Source: Desulfobulbaceae bacterium (GTDB taxonomy: Bacteria > Desulfobacterota > Desulfobulbia > Desulfobulbales > Desulfocapsaceae). Taken from it: a DNA stretch of 64,000 bases. The notes beneath the pieces were generated by a model. The model was given only the letters and a program-made list of their open reading frames with translations. It was not told where the DNA came from and made no database searches. The translations under genes were made by a program, and so were the position numbers. The stretch lies in NCBI GenBank assembly GCA_019163335.1, contig JAFLKM010000053.1:1-64000 (forward strand). The letters run 5' to 3'. Positions 18,798 to 27,320 of this stretch are shown here, in pieces. Each line of letters opens with the position of its first letter. The first letter of the stretch is position 1.

Positions 18798-19748
18798 TTA
18801 ACCGAGTAGAGGCAGGATGTAGCTTGCGGCCATAAAGAGCATGCAGGCGGCGAGAATTGATTTGATCAGTGTGGCCGGCACATGTTTTTGCAGCCGTGCC
18901 CCGCAATACATGCCGGCGATGCCGCCGATGCCGAAGAGACAGCCAAGAAGCCAGTCCGGTGCAATGGCCACGCCGGGAACCCAGGATGCCAGGAGCTGGT
19001 AGAAGATGACCCCGGCCACCGAGGTGATAAAGGTTCCCATCAGCGCCGCTCCAGCCACGGTATAGATCGGCATTCCAAAAAAACTGACAAAAAACGGGGC
19101 AATGATTGAGCCCCCGCCAATGCCGTACACCCCCCCGATCATGCCGACAATCAGGCTGAGGGCCATGACCCCCCAGGCATTCACCGAGATGGTCTCGCCA
19201 CAGAATTCATAGACGATGCGGCCCGGTGTCCATTGGGTGACCACAACCCGGGTGAGCTGCTTTCCTGCGGCAGAGGGGGTGTGGGCTGTCTGGGGCGGTT
19301 TCTGTTGTGGCTGAACCCGCTGATCCGTCGATGAGGTCCTGCTTTTTTGTCCTTGGGAAACGAGATCCTTGAGTAACCTGCCTCCGATATAGAGCAGGAC
19401 GAGCCCGACAAACAGCTTGAAATTTTTCGGGTCGGGCAGGTATAGAACGCGAACAATCGCACCGATCAGCACACCCGGGAGGGTGCCGATGATCACGATC
19501 CAGGTCAGGGGCCAGACCATCCGGCCTTCCCGGATATACCGATAGACTCCGCTGGGGATGGCTACGATATTGAATAACTGGTTGGTGGAACTGACGGAGG
19601 GGCTGGTGAAGCCGAGAACACTGACCTGAAAGGGGAGCAGCAGAAAGGCTCCGGAGACCCCGCCCATGGAGGTGAGTAACGAGATGACAAAGGCCACCAG
19701 GGGCGGCACCAGTGGATGAACCTCGATTCCAGCAACAGGGAAAAACAT
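18798..19748 (-). CDS. TauE/SafE family membrane transporter
   Basis: A 316-residue membrane protein with about eight hydrophobic helices in two similar halves (FVISLLTSMGGVSGAFLLLPF and VGMIGGVYGIGGGSIIAPF carry the repeated glycine-rich motif). The halves are joined by a hydrophilic loop at about 140-185 rich in Gln, Ser and Pro. The TauE/SafE family exports or imports sulfur-containing organic or inorganic anions such as sulfite. In a likely sulfur-metabolising organism sulfite or a related anion is a reasonable guess but is not shown by the sequence. Confidence 0.88.
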   Translation of the reverse strand: MFFPVAGIEVHPLVPPLVAFVISLLTSMGGVSGAFLLLPFQVSVLGFTSPSVSSTNQLFNIVAIPSGVYRYIREGRMVWPLTWIVIIGTLPGVLIGAIVRVLYLPDPKNFKLFVGLVLLYIGGRLLKDLVSQGQKSRTSSTDQRVQPQQKPPQTAHTPSAAGKQLTRVVVTQWTPGRIVYEFCGETISVNAWGVMALSLIVGMIGGVYGIGGGSIIAPFFVSFFGMPIYTVAGAALMGTFITSVAGVIFYQLLASWVPGVAIAPDWLLGCLFGIGGIAGMYCGARLQKHVPATLIKSILAACMLFMAASYILPLLG

Positions 19749-19874
19749 CAGCAGACCTCAATACTCAATAAAAGCTAAATAGGGGGTATAGATCTCATTT
19801 CTTGTTATCAAACTAACCGTTGTGCCTGCACTTCTCCCGTAAAATCTGTCCTCCGGCATTCAGCCCTGTCGTTT

Positions 19875-21080
19875 TTATAAACAAAGGACAGAGATCGTTA
19901 CTCCTGCCAGAAATACCCAGAGGATATCAACTTTTTTCAGCAAGGCGGCAAGGGCAGCAGTGGCCAGCAGGAGATGGGGCCAGTCCCAGTGAACCTGCAG
20001 GGCAAAACGGATGGTGACGGCCAGCAGCAGGCCGACAAAGGAGCTGAGAACCCCGGTGATGGCCCGGTTAAACCAGCTCGAGGTTCGCAGTCGTGAAAAA
20101 TACGGGGTAAGCCCGATAACGAGCAGCAGTGATGGGCAGAAGATGGCCACTGTGGCAACGCCGGCGCCGATCAGCCCATGCAGGAGGTAGCCGACAAAGG
20201 TGGCGGTGATGACAATGGGGCCGGGGGTAAACTGGCCGAGGGCTATGCCGTCGAGGAAGGTCGGGCCGTCCAGCCAGGATCGAATCTCAACGATTTCATG
20301 GAACATCAGCGGTACCGAGCCAAAACCGCCGCCAAAGGCAAAAAGGTCAATCCTTGCCATAAGCAGGGCCAGACGGGCGAGATCGGGACTGAAAAACCCG
20401 AGCAGGGCCAGCCCGGCGGCGGCACAGGCGAGCAGCAATAAAAAAGGGCGAAAGATTGGCGGCAGGATTGGCTCCTTTGCCGTCTGTGCCTGGTCGGGGT
20501 GGCTCTGGAGCAGGATCATGCCGAGGAGGGCGGCCAGGAGCAGGATCAGGACCGGATTGATCATCATGCCAAAAAAGATCGCTGCGATCAGGGCAATTCC
20601 CCAATGCTGCCAGCAGTGCAGGGTGCTTCTTCCAAAGGAGATTGCGGCATTGGCAACGACCGCAACGATCAGGGCCTGCAAGCCACTGAAGGCGGCAATG
20701 ACCAAGGGCAGCGTATGGGCACGGCTATAGATCATCGAGAGTGCCAGCATGAAAAGAAAGGCGGGCAGGCCAAATCCAATATAGCTCACCAAAGCCCCGG
20801 CCACCCCGCGTGTCCGCAGGCCGACATAAGCCGCAACCTGCATGGCCGTGGCCCCTGGAATGGTCTGGCTGAGGGCCACGCCGTCGGCAAAGGTCTCTTT
20901 GGCCAGCCAGCGTTCCCGGCCCACTGCCAGTTCTCGGATATAGGCGATCATGGCCGGTCCGCCAAAGGCGGTGAGGCCCAGGCGCAGAAAAACCTGGAAG
21001 AGACGGAGCAGGGTTGGTGGGGAGGAGGGTCGATTGAAAGAGTCCTTGCCTTGAGCAACGTCTGTCTTCTGATTTGTCAC
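19875..21080 (-). CDS. chrA: Chromate transporter family protein (two-domain)
   Basis: A 401-residue membrane protein of the CHR family. Two homologous halves are visible: LRLGLTAFGGPAMIAYIREL...LSQTIPGATAMQVAAYVG in the first and LFAFGGGFGSVPLMFHEIV...LGQFTPGPIVITATFVGYL in the second. Such proteins export chromate, sometimes together with sulfate, by proton antiport. The GTG start overlaps the gspB stop (GTGA), so chrA is translated from the gsp transcript, an unusual partnership. Confidence 0.92.
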   Translation of the reverse strand: MTNQKTDVAQGKDSFNRPSSPPTLLRLFQVFLRLGLTAFGGPAMIAYIRELAVGRERWLAKETFADGVALSQTIPGATAMQVAAYVGLRTRGVAGALVSYIGFGLPAFLFMLALSMIYSRAHTLPLVIAAFSGLQALIVAVVANAAISFGRSTLHCWQHWGIALIAAIFFGMMINPVLILLLAALLGMILLQSHPDQAQTAKEPILPPIFRPFLLLLACAAAGLALLGFFSPDLARLALLMARIDLFAFGGGFGSVPLMFHEIVEIRSWLDGPTFLDGIALGQFTPGPIVITATFVGYLLHGLIGAGVATVAIFCPSLLLVIGLTPYFSRLRTSSWFNRAITGVLSSFVGLLLAVTIRFALQVHWDWPHLLLATAALAALLKKVDILWVFLAGVTISVLCL

Positions 21081-21871
21081 AACAGTTTCATCCGAAAACG
21101 CGTATTTTGATAGCGCAAGACCACGCCTTCCCAGATAATCCGGTCCAGATACAGCCCATTTTCCACCATATCGCCCTCACGGCAGATCCGGTTATTGATG
21201 ATAATCAGGCGTTTATCGCTACTCTGGGCGTAAACATGGCCAGCCAGCTGTAAAGGAGGAAGGCTTTTTCGGAGCCCGGCCGGTAAGTCCTGGAGCAGGG
21301 GCAAGGCGTCTGTGTCATCTGCCGTCCCTTCCTGCTCCGCTGCTTTGGCGGCAGAAGGCTTGACTGGCGCAATGGTTTCTGGAAGATCTTTCAGCCCGGG
21401 AACGGCCGTTTCGTCTCTCAACGGCTGCTGCCTGTTGCCGTCTGTCACCACTTCGGCCGGTTGTGTTGTTCCCGCACCCGTTTCGAAAGCAGCCGATTCA
21501 GGGGCGTCCGGCGACGGGATGGCCTTGGGACGGCTCCCTGTTCCAGCCGTCACTGTTTTGCCTGTAACTTTGTCCCGATCCGGCAGCGTGTTCTTTGCTG
21601 GAGCAGGCTGCGCAGGTGGCATTGCCTGCTCCGGTAATTGTCCGAGATTCTTCTCTTGTGGAACCGCACCGTTTCGTCCGCCCCAATAAAAAACAAGCGA
21701 TGAGACAAGAGCAAAAACAAGGATCGCCGCTCCAATCCATGGCCAGGAGGGGGCCTTTTTTTCTTTCTGCGGAGGGGCAGGCCGTTTGAGATGATCACTT
21801 TGCAGGCTGGGAACCTCCCCCTGCCTGCGTTCCCGATCGGATTTTTTTAGTGCTTCCAGGATATAGGACAT
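21077..21871 (-). CDS. gspB: General secretion pathway protein GspB-like
   Basis: A 264-residue inner-membrane protein. The N-terminal MSYILEALKKSDRERRQGEVP is the diagnostic start of GspB/ExeB-type proteins; one membrane helix follows (residues about 45-65), then a long low-complexity Pro/Ala/Thr linker and a C-terminal periplasmic domain (LPPLQLAGHVYAQSSDKRLIIINNRICREGD) typical of T2SS-B. With the GspA ATPase it helps insert the secretin through peptidoglycan. It starts 17 bases after gspA and overlaps chrA. Confidence 0.92.
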   Translation of the reverse strand: MSYILEALKKSDRERRQGEVPSLQSDHLKRPAPPQKEKKAPSWPWIGAAILVFALVSSLVFYWGGRNGAVPQEKNLGQLPEQAMPPAQPAPAKNTLPDRDKVTGKTVTAGTGSRPKAIPSPDAPESAAFETGAGTTQPAEVVTDGNRQQPLRDETAVPGLKDLPETIAPVKPSAAKAAEQEGTADDTDALPLLQDLPAGLRKSLPPLQLAGHVYAQSSDKRLIIINNRICREGDMVENGLYLDRIIWEGVVLRYQNTRFRMKLL

Positions 21872-21888
21872 GATCAGTGATCTACTTT

Positions 21889-23010
21889 TTAGTTTTCAGG
21901 TTGGGGGAATGGCTTTGGGGCAGCCATGTCATCGTTTGCCGAACCGGGTTCTTTTTCTGGAACCTGTTGCAGATGCAGGATATTGATTCCTGTCTTGGAC
22001 TCAACGTGGCCGGCCGGGGTAATCTCAGTGACCGGCCCTGCCGTTTGGCTCAGTTCAGCCTTTTTGTTTCCGGCGACAAATTGCCAGCGGCCATAATAAA
22101 AGAAGACCGCCAGAGCCCCCAAAACAATGAGCAGCAGACTTGCCACAAGGGCCGGGATGGAGATTCCCCGGGTTAAATAGGCCAATCCTTTTTTGCCGGT
22201 GCGACCGCCAAAGACTTCCCGGGCCGCCTGATTGACGATTTTCAGGTCCACCTGCTCTTTTTCCTCAACATAGGCCCCCAGTAAGGCCCGGTCACAGAGG
22301 ACATTGATCAGCCTGGGAATGCCCCGGCTTAACTCCCCCACCCGTTTGAGCGCCGCCTTGGAAAACAGCCGTTTTCGGCTGCCGGCCACCGCCAGTCGAT
22401 GCTCCACGTAGGCGGGCACATCATCAGCGGCCAAAGGCAGAAGGTGATAGCGGGAGGTAATGCGCTGATTGATCTGGGCCACCTCCTCCTTGTCGAGAAG
22501 CTGCCGCAGTTCGGGCTGGCCGAGAAGGATTATTTTCAGCAGTTTCTCCTCGCCGGTCTCAAGATTGGTGAGCAGGCGCAATTGCTCCAGGGTGTCGATG
22601 CTCAGATTCTGAGCCTCGTCAATGAGCAGGGCGGTGATCCTGCCACGGGCGTGGGCATCCAGCAGATAACGGTTGAGGTGATCGATGTAGGTCTTGATGC
22701 TGTTTGGATCGCCGTTGACCGCAATCTCCAGTTCGTCACAGATCGAGGCCAGAAGCTCCATGGCATTGAGCTTGGGATTGAGGATCAGGGCCAGGTCGGT
22801 GTTTGCCGGCAGCTGTTCGAGCAGGCAGCGGCATACCGTCGTCTTGCCGGCACCAACGGCACCGGTCAGAAGAATCAGGCAGCCATCGCTGTTGAGGCCA
22901 TAGAGCAGGTGGGCAAGGGCCTCCTGATGGAGCGCACTCATAAAGAGGTAGCGAGGGTCCGGGGCAATGGAAAAAGGTTTTTCTTTAAGTTCGAAATAAT
23001 GCGTGTACAT
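21889..23010 (-). CDS. gspA: ExeA/GspA-type AAA ATPase
   Basis: A 373-residue inner-membrane ATPase. The family start MYTHYFELKEKPFSIAPDPRYLFMS is followed by Walker A LLTGAVGAGKTT, Walker B ALLIDEAQNLS and the arginine region SRGIPRLINVLCDRALL; a membrane helix lies at about 285-310 and a short periplasmic tail follows. No peptidoglycan-binding domain is seen at the C-terminus, so it is shorter than Aeromonas ExeA. Start taken at ATG 23010; a GTG two codons earlier is possible. It partners GspB in secretin assembly. Confidence 0.92.
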   Translation of the reverse strand: MYTHYFELKEKPFSIAPDPRYLFMSALHQEALAHLLYGLNSDGCLILLTGAVGAGKTTVCRCLLEQLPANTDLALILNPKLNAMELLASICDELEIAVNGDPNSIKTYIDHLNRYLLDAHARGRITALLIDEAQNLSIDTLEQLRLLTNLETGEEKLLKIILLGQPELRQLLDKEEVAQINQRITSRYHLLPLAADDVPAYVEHRLAVAGSRKRLFSKAALKRVGELSRGIPRLINVLCDRALLGAYVEEKEQVDLKIVNQAAREVFGGRTGKKGLAYLTRGISIPALVASLLLIVLGALAVFFYYGRWQFVAGNKKAELSQTAGPVTEITPAGHVESKTGINILHLQQVPEKEPGSANDDMAAPKPFPQPEN

Positions 23011-23086
23011 AATCACGAAGACTTGTGTGGGCTGAAGAGCGAAGGCTGAAGACGAAAGGAGAGGCAGCCTGTCCGGACTGCATGGT

Positions 23087-23110
23087 ACTTATCCTGTTCG
23101 TCGGGGTTAG
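23087..23110. repeat. Dispersed palindrome, family A
   Basis: Variant core ACTTATCCTGTTCGTCGGGG in the divergent gspA-gspF spacer; the stem carries substitutions relative to other copies. Confidence 0.6.
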
Positions 23111-23160
23111 CAATACTATAGGATATATTATCTTCAATTTCCAATTCTTCTTGTTTCCCA

Positions 23161-23188
23161 TTGAAATTCCCTCTCAGGCTGATACGAT
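23161..23188 (+). promoter_or_regulatory. Candidate sigma-70 promoter for gspF
   Basis: TTGAAA (23161-23166) and TACGAT (23183-23188) are 16 bases apart and lie about 80 bases before the gspF ATG in an AT-rich divergent spacer. Based on consensus match only. Confidence 0.4.
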
Positions 23189-23269
23189 AGCATCAATGAA
23201 AATTCCCGGGAATACCCCTTTTCCGGCTTATTGAGTCTGTCCCAACTCTCTACCTCAGAACTTACTGCC

Positions 23270-24496
23270 ATGCCCATTTACGAATACACTGCATACGACC
23301 AGAAAGGCAAGTCCGGAAAAGGGATCATCGAGGCTGACAATGAGCCCGCTGCCCGCGCCAAATTGCGGGCCGCAGGAAAATATCCGGTGGAGCTCAAGGA
23401 GAATCTATCCCAGTCGACGAGTACCGGCAAACATCTGCTGGCGACCTCTTTGAGCTTTGAGCGGGTTAAATCCGGGGAGATCCATCTTCTCACCCGCCAG
23501 CTTGCCACCCTTCTCGGTGCCGGCATTCCTCTGGTCAACACCCTCAGCTCGCTGCTTGAGCAGACCGCCAATCCAGCCTTAAAAAAAGTGCTGGCTCAGA
23601 TCAAGGATTCCATCAATGAGGGAAACACCCTGACCAACTCGCTGGCCCGGCACCCGAAACTCTTTTCCAGTATCTATATCAATATGGTGCGGGCCGGCGA
23701 GGCATCCGGGTCGCTGGACATCGTCCTTGAAAAGCTGGCGGATTTCGGCGAAAAGCAGCAGACGCTCCAGGGCCGTCTGAAGGCGGCGCTGGTCTACCCG
23801 GTCTTCATGGCTGTCATCGGCACTGCCATCCTCTTTCTTCTTGTCACCTACATCGTCCCCAATATTACCAAGGTCTTTGATGACATGGAACGTACTCTGC
23901 CCTTGCCAACCCGGCTTCTCATCTCTTTGAGTGATGTGTTGCGAGGCTACTGGTGGCTGGTGCTTTTATTGCTGGTGGGCCTGTTTTTTTCCTTCCGTCT
24001 TTTTCTGAAAAGTGACAAGGGGCGGCAGCTCTGGGATCTCCTCAAACTGAAGATGCCGATCATCGGAAACGTCAACCAGAAGATCATCCTTGCCCGCTTT
24101 GGCTCGACCCTTGCCAGTCTTTTGGGCAGCAGCGTACCGCTGGTCACGTCCATGCAGATCGTTCAGTCCATTGTCAATAATTCCCTGATTGCCGAGGTGA
24201 TTGAGGATGCCATCGACCAGATCCGCAAGGGCAAAAGCATGGCCAAGGCCCTGGGCGGATCGCCCTGGTTTCCACCCATCTTTGTCCAGATGATCAGTGT
24301 CGGTGAGCAGAGCGGCAATATGGAACCCATGCTCCAGAAGGTTTCCGAGGCCTACGAACGGGAGGTGGATATGGCCATCATGGGGATGACTTCGCTCCTT
24401 GAGCCGATCATGATCCTGGCCATGGGACTGGCCGTAGGGTTCGTCGTGCTCTCCATTTTACTGCCGATTTTTGAGATGAACCAGATGGTCGGGTAG
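23270..24496 (+). CDS. gspF: Type II secretion / type IV pilus inner-membrane protein GspF/PilC
   Basis: A 408-residue polytopic protein of the T2SF family. It begins MPIYEYTAYDQKGKSGKGIIEADN, as GspF and PilC do, and contains two repeats of the T2SF domain (LTRQLATLLGAGIPLVNTLSSL and FGSTLASLLGSSVPLVTSMQIV) and three membrane helices, the last ending LLPIFEMNQMVG. An upstream in-frame start at 23231 has no support. It forms the platform around which the assembly ATPase works. Other gsp genes are not in the window; its divergence from gspAB suggests a split T2SS locus. Confidence 0.93.
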   Translation: MPIYEYTAYDQKGKSGKGIIEADNEPAARAKLRAAGKYPVELKENLSQSTSTGKHLLATSLSFERVKSGEIHLLTRQLATLLGAGIPLVNTLSSLLEQTANPALKKVLAQIKDSINEGNTLTNSLARHPKLFSSIYINMVRAGEASGSLDIVLEKLADFGEKQQTLQGRLKAALVYPVFMAVIGTAILFLLVTYIVPNITKVFDDMERTLPLPTRLLISLSDVLRGYWWLVLLLLVGLFFSFRLFLKSDKGRQLWDLLKLKMPIIGNVNQKIILARFGSTLASLLGSSVPLVTSMQIVQSIVNNSLIAEVIEDAIDQIRKGKSMAKALGGSPWFPPIFVQMISVGEQSGNMEPMLQKVSEAYEREVDMAIMGMTSLLEPIMILAMGLAVGFVVLSILLPIFEMNQMVG

Positions 24497-24722
24497 GGAC
24501 GGCCGAAGACTTTTTTCGAATTCATCAAGACGGAGAAGGATAAAGGATGGCAAGGCGTTTCACTGCCATGCTGTTGCTTCCAAGGTCGCAGCTACATCGA
24601 TTTTTTCGTCCCTCGCCTGTCTTCCGGGGTCTTGCATTGAATGCAGCGGAGAACAAGAAGGTTGACGGGGACTGCTCCCGGCTGGTATTAATATACCCTT
24701 TGATTCCGGCATGTTCAAAACG

Positions 24723-24750
24723 AACCCCGATGAACGGGCTATGTGCCTTA
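24723..24750. repeat. Dispersed palindrome, family A
   Basis: AACCCCGATGAACGGG followed by TGCCTTACAG, upstream of the LytS-type kinase. The surrounding 24497-24784 shows no gene I can support. Confidence 0.65.
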
Positions 24751-24784
24751 CAGATTATTTCGTTCCCCCTCCTTTTAAATCCCT

Positions 24785-27286
24785 ATGCTGACCCTGGATC
24801 TCACCTTGGATCTCACCCTGAATCTCATCCTCAATCTCAGTCTGCTGGTGTCTCTCAGCATTATTTCCGGCTTTATTGAGAACCGCTGGAGTCGGCAGAC
24901 CCGTCAGGGGCAGATTCTACAGGGGCTTCTGTTTGGTCTGGTCGCTGTGATCGGGATGTTTCGGCCACTGGTTATTGGCCCCGGACTGTTTATTGACGGC
25001 CGCTCGATTATGGTGAGTCTGTGTGCCTTTTTCTTTGGGCCCTGGGCGGCCCTTGCCGCCATCGTGCTGACCACTATCTGTCGCATCGGGCTGGGTGGAG
25101 TGGGCATGATCGTGGGGGTGCTGATTGTTCTTTCCTCTGCGACCATTGGGCTTCTGGCCCATTCCCGTTTCAATCCCAACGTTCAGCCGCCATCCCTGGG
25201 CCGTCTCTATCTCTTTGGGCTTGTCGTGCATCTGATGATGCTTGTCATGATGGTTTTCCTGCCGGAAGGTTCGGGAATGCTGGTTCTTAAAAACATCGGT
25301 CTGCCCGTTCTACTGTTCTACCCGTTGGCCACCATCCTGATCGGCAAGATTCTTGCCGATCAGGCCGCCGCCATCCAAAACCTTCAGGAGTTGCAGGAAA
25401 GTGAGGAGCTCTTCAGAAGTTTGTTTGATGACCACCTGGCGGTCAAATGGATTCTTGATCCTGACAGCGGACAGATCATCGACGCCAATCAGGCGGCCGC
25501 CGCCTTTTACGGTTGGTCACAGGCTGAGCTGAAAAAGATGAGGATCCAGGAGATAAACACCCTGCCTCCCGAAGAGATCCAGCAGCAGATAGACCAGGTC
25601 AAGGCCGGGAAGAAGGTCCAGTTTGAGTTCCGTCATCGCCGTGCCGATGGTTCCATCCGCGATGTGGCAGTCTTCAGCAGCAAGATCATGATCAAGGGCA
25701 GGACATTTCTTCACTCCATCAACCATGATATCACCGAGCAAAAACAGAGCGCGAAGCTTCTGCGGGAACAGGAGGAAAGATATCGAAATCTTGTTGATAA
25801 CGCGCCTATTGGCATTTACACCGTTACTTCCCAGGGAGGAAATTCGCTGTTGATGAATCAAGCCATGGCGGATTTCCTGGAGTGTGCCTCACCGCAGGAG
25901 GCTCGCCGGTATTATGCCGATATCGGAACCATGCTCTGGATTTACCCCGATGAGCGTGCCCGGTATATCAAGATGTTGCGGGATCAGGGGCAGGTTAAAA
26001 ATTTTGAAATGCAGGCTCGAACCGCCCTTGGCAAGGCCATCTGGCTGAGCTTGAGCGCTCGTGTGGCGGGAAAAAAGGAGAGTGGGTCATTTATCATCGA
26101 AGGTTTTGCCTCTGATGTCAGCGACCGGCACAGACTGGAAGAACAATTTCTTCAGGCCCAGAAGATGGAATCGGTGGGTCGGCTTGCCGGCGGGGTGGCC
26201 CATGATTTCAACAACATGCTTTCGGTTATTCTTGGCTATTCGGAGATCGGATTATCAAAAGTGGATCCGGCCTCACCGCTTTCTGCCTACCTTCAGGAGA
26301 TCAGCAATGCCGGCCACCGGGCCAGGCAGATTACCCAGCAATTACTCGCCTTTGCGCGTCGGCAAACCGTTGCTCCCAAGGTCCTTGATCTGAACGACAC
26401 CATCGAGGAGATGCTTAAGATGCTGCGGCGTCTGATTGGCGAGGATATTGATCTGGCCTGGAAACCGGCGTCGGATTTGTGGCCGGTCAAAATTGATCCT
26501 TCCCAGGTTGATCAGATTCTGGTCAACCTCTGTGTGAATGCCCGGGATGCCATAGACGATGTCGGCAAGATCACCATTGAGACCCAAAACGTCGTCTTTG
26601 ATCAGGTCTACTGTGAGGACCATCTGGACTTTATCCCCGGCGAATTTGTGCGATTGGCGGTGAGTGATACCGGTTGCGGCATGGACAGGGAGATTCTGGA
26701 TAACATCTTTGAGCCGTTTTTTACCACCAAGGGGCTTGGCTCCGGCACTGGTCTGGGGCTTGCGACGGTCTACGGGATTGTCAAGCAGAATGGCGGATTT
26801 GTTAATGTCTACAGCGAGCCGGGCAAGGGTTCCAGCTTTCATGTCTATTTGCAGCGCGACACCGAAAAACAACCAATGGAAGGGAGTGAAGAAAAGACGA
26901 GGGAGGTCAGTTGCGGACACGGCGAAACCATTCTTGTGGTGGAGGACGAGGTTGCAATCCTGCAACTTGCCCAGGTGATTCTTGAAGGCTTGGGGTATCA
27001 GGTTCTGACCGCTGACACTCCGGCAGATGCCCTTCGGCTTGCCGAAGAACATGGCGGCGAGCTGCACTTGCTCCTGACCGATGTGATCCTGCCCGGCTTC
27101 AATGGCAAGGAACTGGCCGATCGTCTGTTCCTCCTGTATCCGACACTCAAATGTCTGTTCATGTCCGGGTACACTGCCAATGTCATCGCCCACCGCGGCA
27201 TCCTTGAGGACGGAGTTCATTTTATCCAAAAGCCCTTTTCCCGGGATCAGCTGGCTGAGAAGGTCAGAGAGGCGATGGAGAGTTAA
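24785..27286 (+). CDS. Hybrid sensor histidine kinase with LytS-type membrane sensor
   Basis: An 833-residue inner-membrane kinase. Residues about 1-195 form a 5TM/5TMR_LYT sensor ([44 protein letters not shown]), then two PAS domains (about 205-325 and 330-445), HisKA with His about 473 in GGVAHDFNN, HATPase (N box [34 protein letters not shown]) and a receiver domain with Asp about 766 ([10 protein letters not shown]). The first 20 residues come from a 12-bp tandem DNA repeat giving LTLD/LTLN units. No clear ribosome-binding site precedes the ATG, so the start is uncertain. Ligand unknown; related sensors respond to murein or small organic molecules. Confidence 0.92.
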   Translation: MLTLDLTLDLTLNLILNLSLLVSLSIISGFIENRWSRQTRQGQILQGLLFGLVAVIGMFRPLVIGPGLFIDGRSIMVSLCAFFFGPWAALAAIVLTTICRIGLGGVGMIVGVLIVLSSATIGLLAHSRFNPNVQPPSLGRLYLFGLVVHLMMLVMMVFLPEGSGMLVLKNIGLPVLLFYPLATILIGKILADQAAAIQNLQELQESEELFRSLFDDHLAVKWILDPDSGQIIDANQAAAAFYGWSQAELKKMRIQEINTLPPEEIQQQIDQVKAGKKVQFEFRHRRADGSIRDVAVFSSKIMIKGRTFLHSINHDITEQKQSAKLLREQEERYRNLVDNAPIGIYTVTSQGGNSLLMNQAMADFLECASPQEARRYYADIGTMLWIYPDERARYIKMLRDQGQVKNFEMQARTALGKAIWLSLSARVAGKKESGSFIIEGFASDVSDRHRLEEQFLQAQKMESVGRLAGGVAHDFNNMLSVILGYSEIGLSKVDPASPLSAYLQEISNAGHRARQITQQLLAFARRQTVAPKVLDLNDTIEEMLKMLRRLIGEDIDLAWKPASDLWPVKIDPSQVDQILVNLCVNARDAIDDVGKITIETQNVVFDQVYCEDHLDFIPGEFVRLAVSDTGCGMDREILDNIFEPFFTTKGLGSGTGLGLATVYGIVKQNGGFVNVYSEPGKGSSFHVYLQRDTEKQPMEGSEEKTREVSCGHGETILVVEDEVAILQLAQVILEGLGYQVLTADTPADALRLAEEHGGELHLLLTDVILPGFNGKELADRLFLLYPTLKCLFMSGYTANVIAHRGILEDGVHFIQKPFSRDQLAEKVREAMES
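24788..24841 (+). repeat. 12-bp tandem repeat inside the kinase gene 5' end
   Basis: About four degenerate 12-base units of the form ACCCTGGATCTC encode a repeated Leu-Thr-Leu-Asp/Asn pattern within the first membrane segment. Copy-number change would alter helix length by four residues without shifting the frame. Confidence 0.7.
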
Positions 27287-27320
27287 TGCCTTACAGCTTA
27301 TCCCGTTTATCGGGGATAGG
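27287..27320. repeat. Dispersed palindrome, family A, between convergent kinase genes
   Basis: GCCTTACAGCTTATCCCG and CGGGGATAGGC pair to form a stem with outer GCCT/AGGC pairs, filling almost the whole gap between two convergent stop codons and followed by TATTTTTC. It is well placed to act as a bidirectional terminator. Confidence 0.75.

Noticed and set aside
24547-24879. Plus-strand frame of 110 codons between gspF and the LytS-type kinase
   Set aside because: It runs through a family A repeat and into the kinase gene in another frame, and its sequence has no recognisable features.
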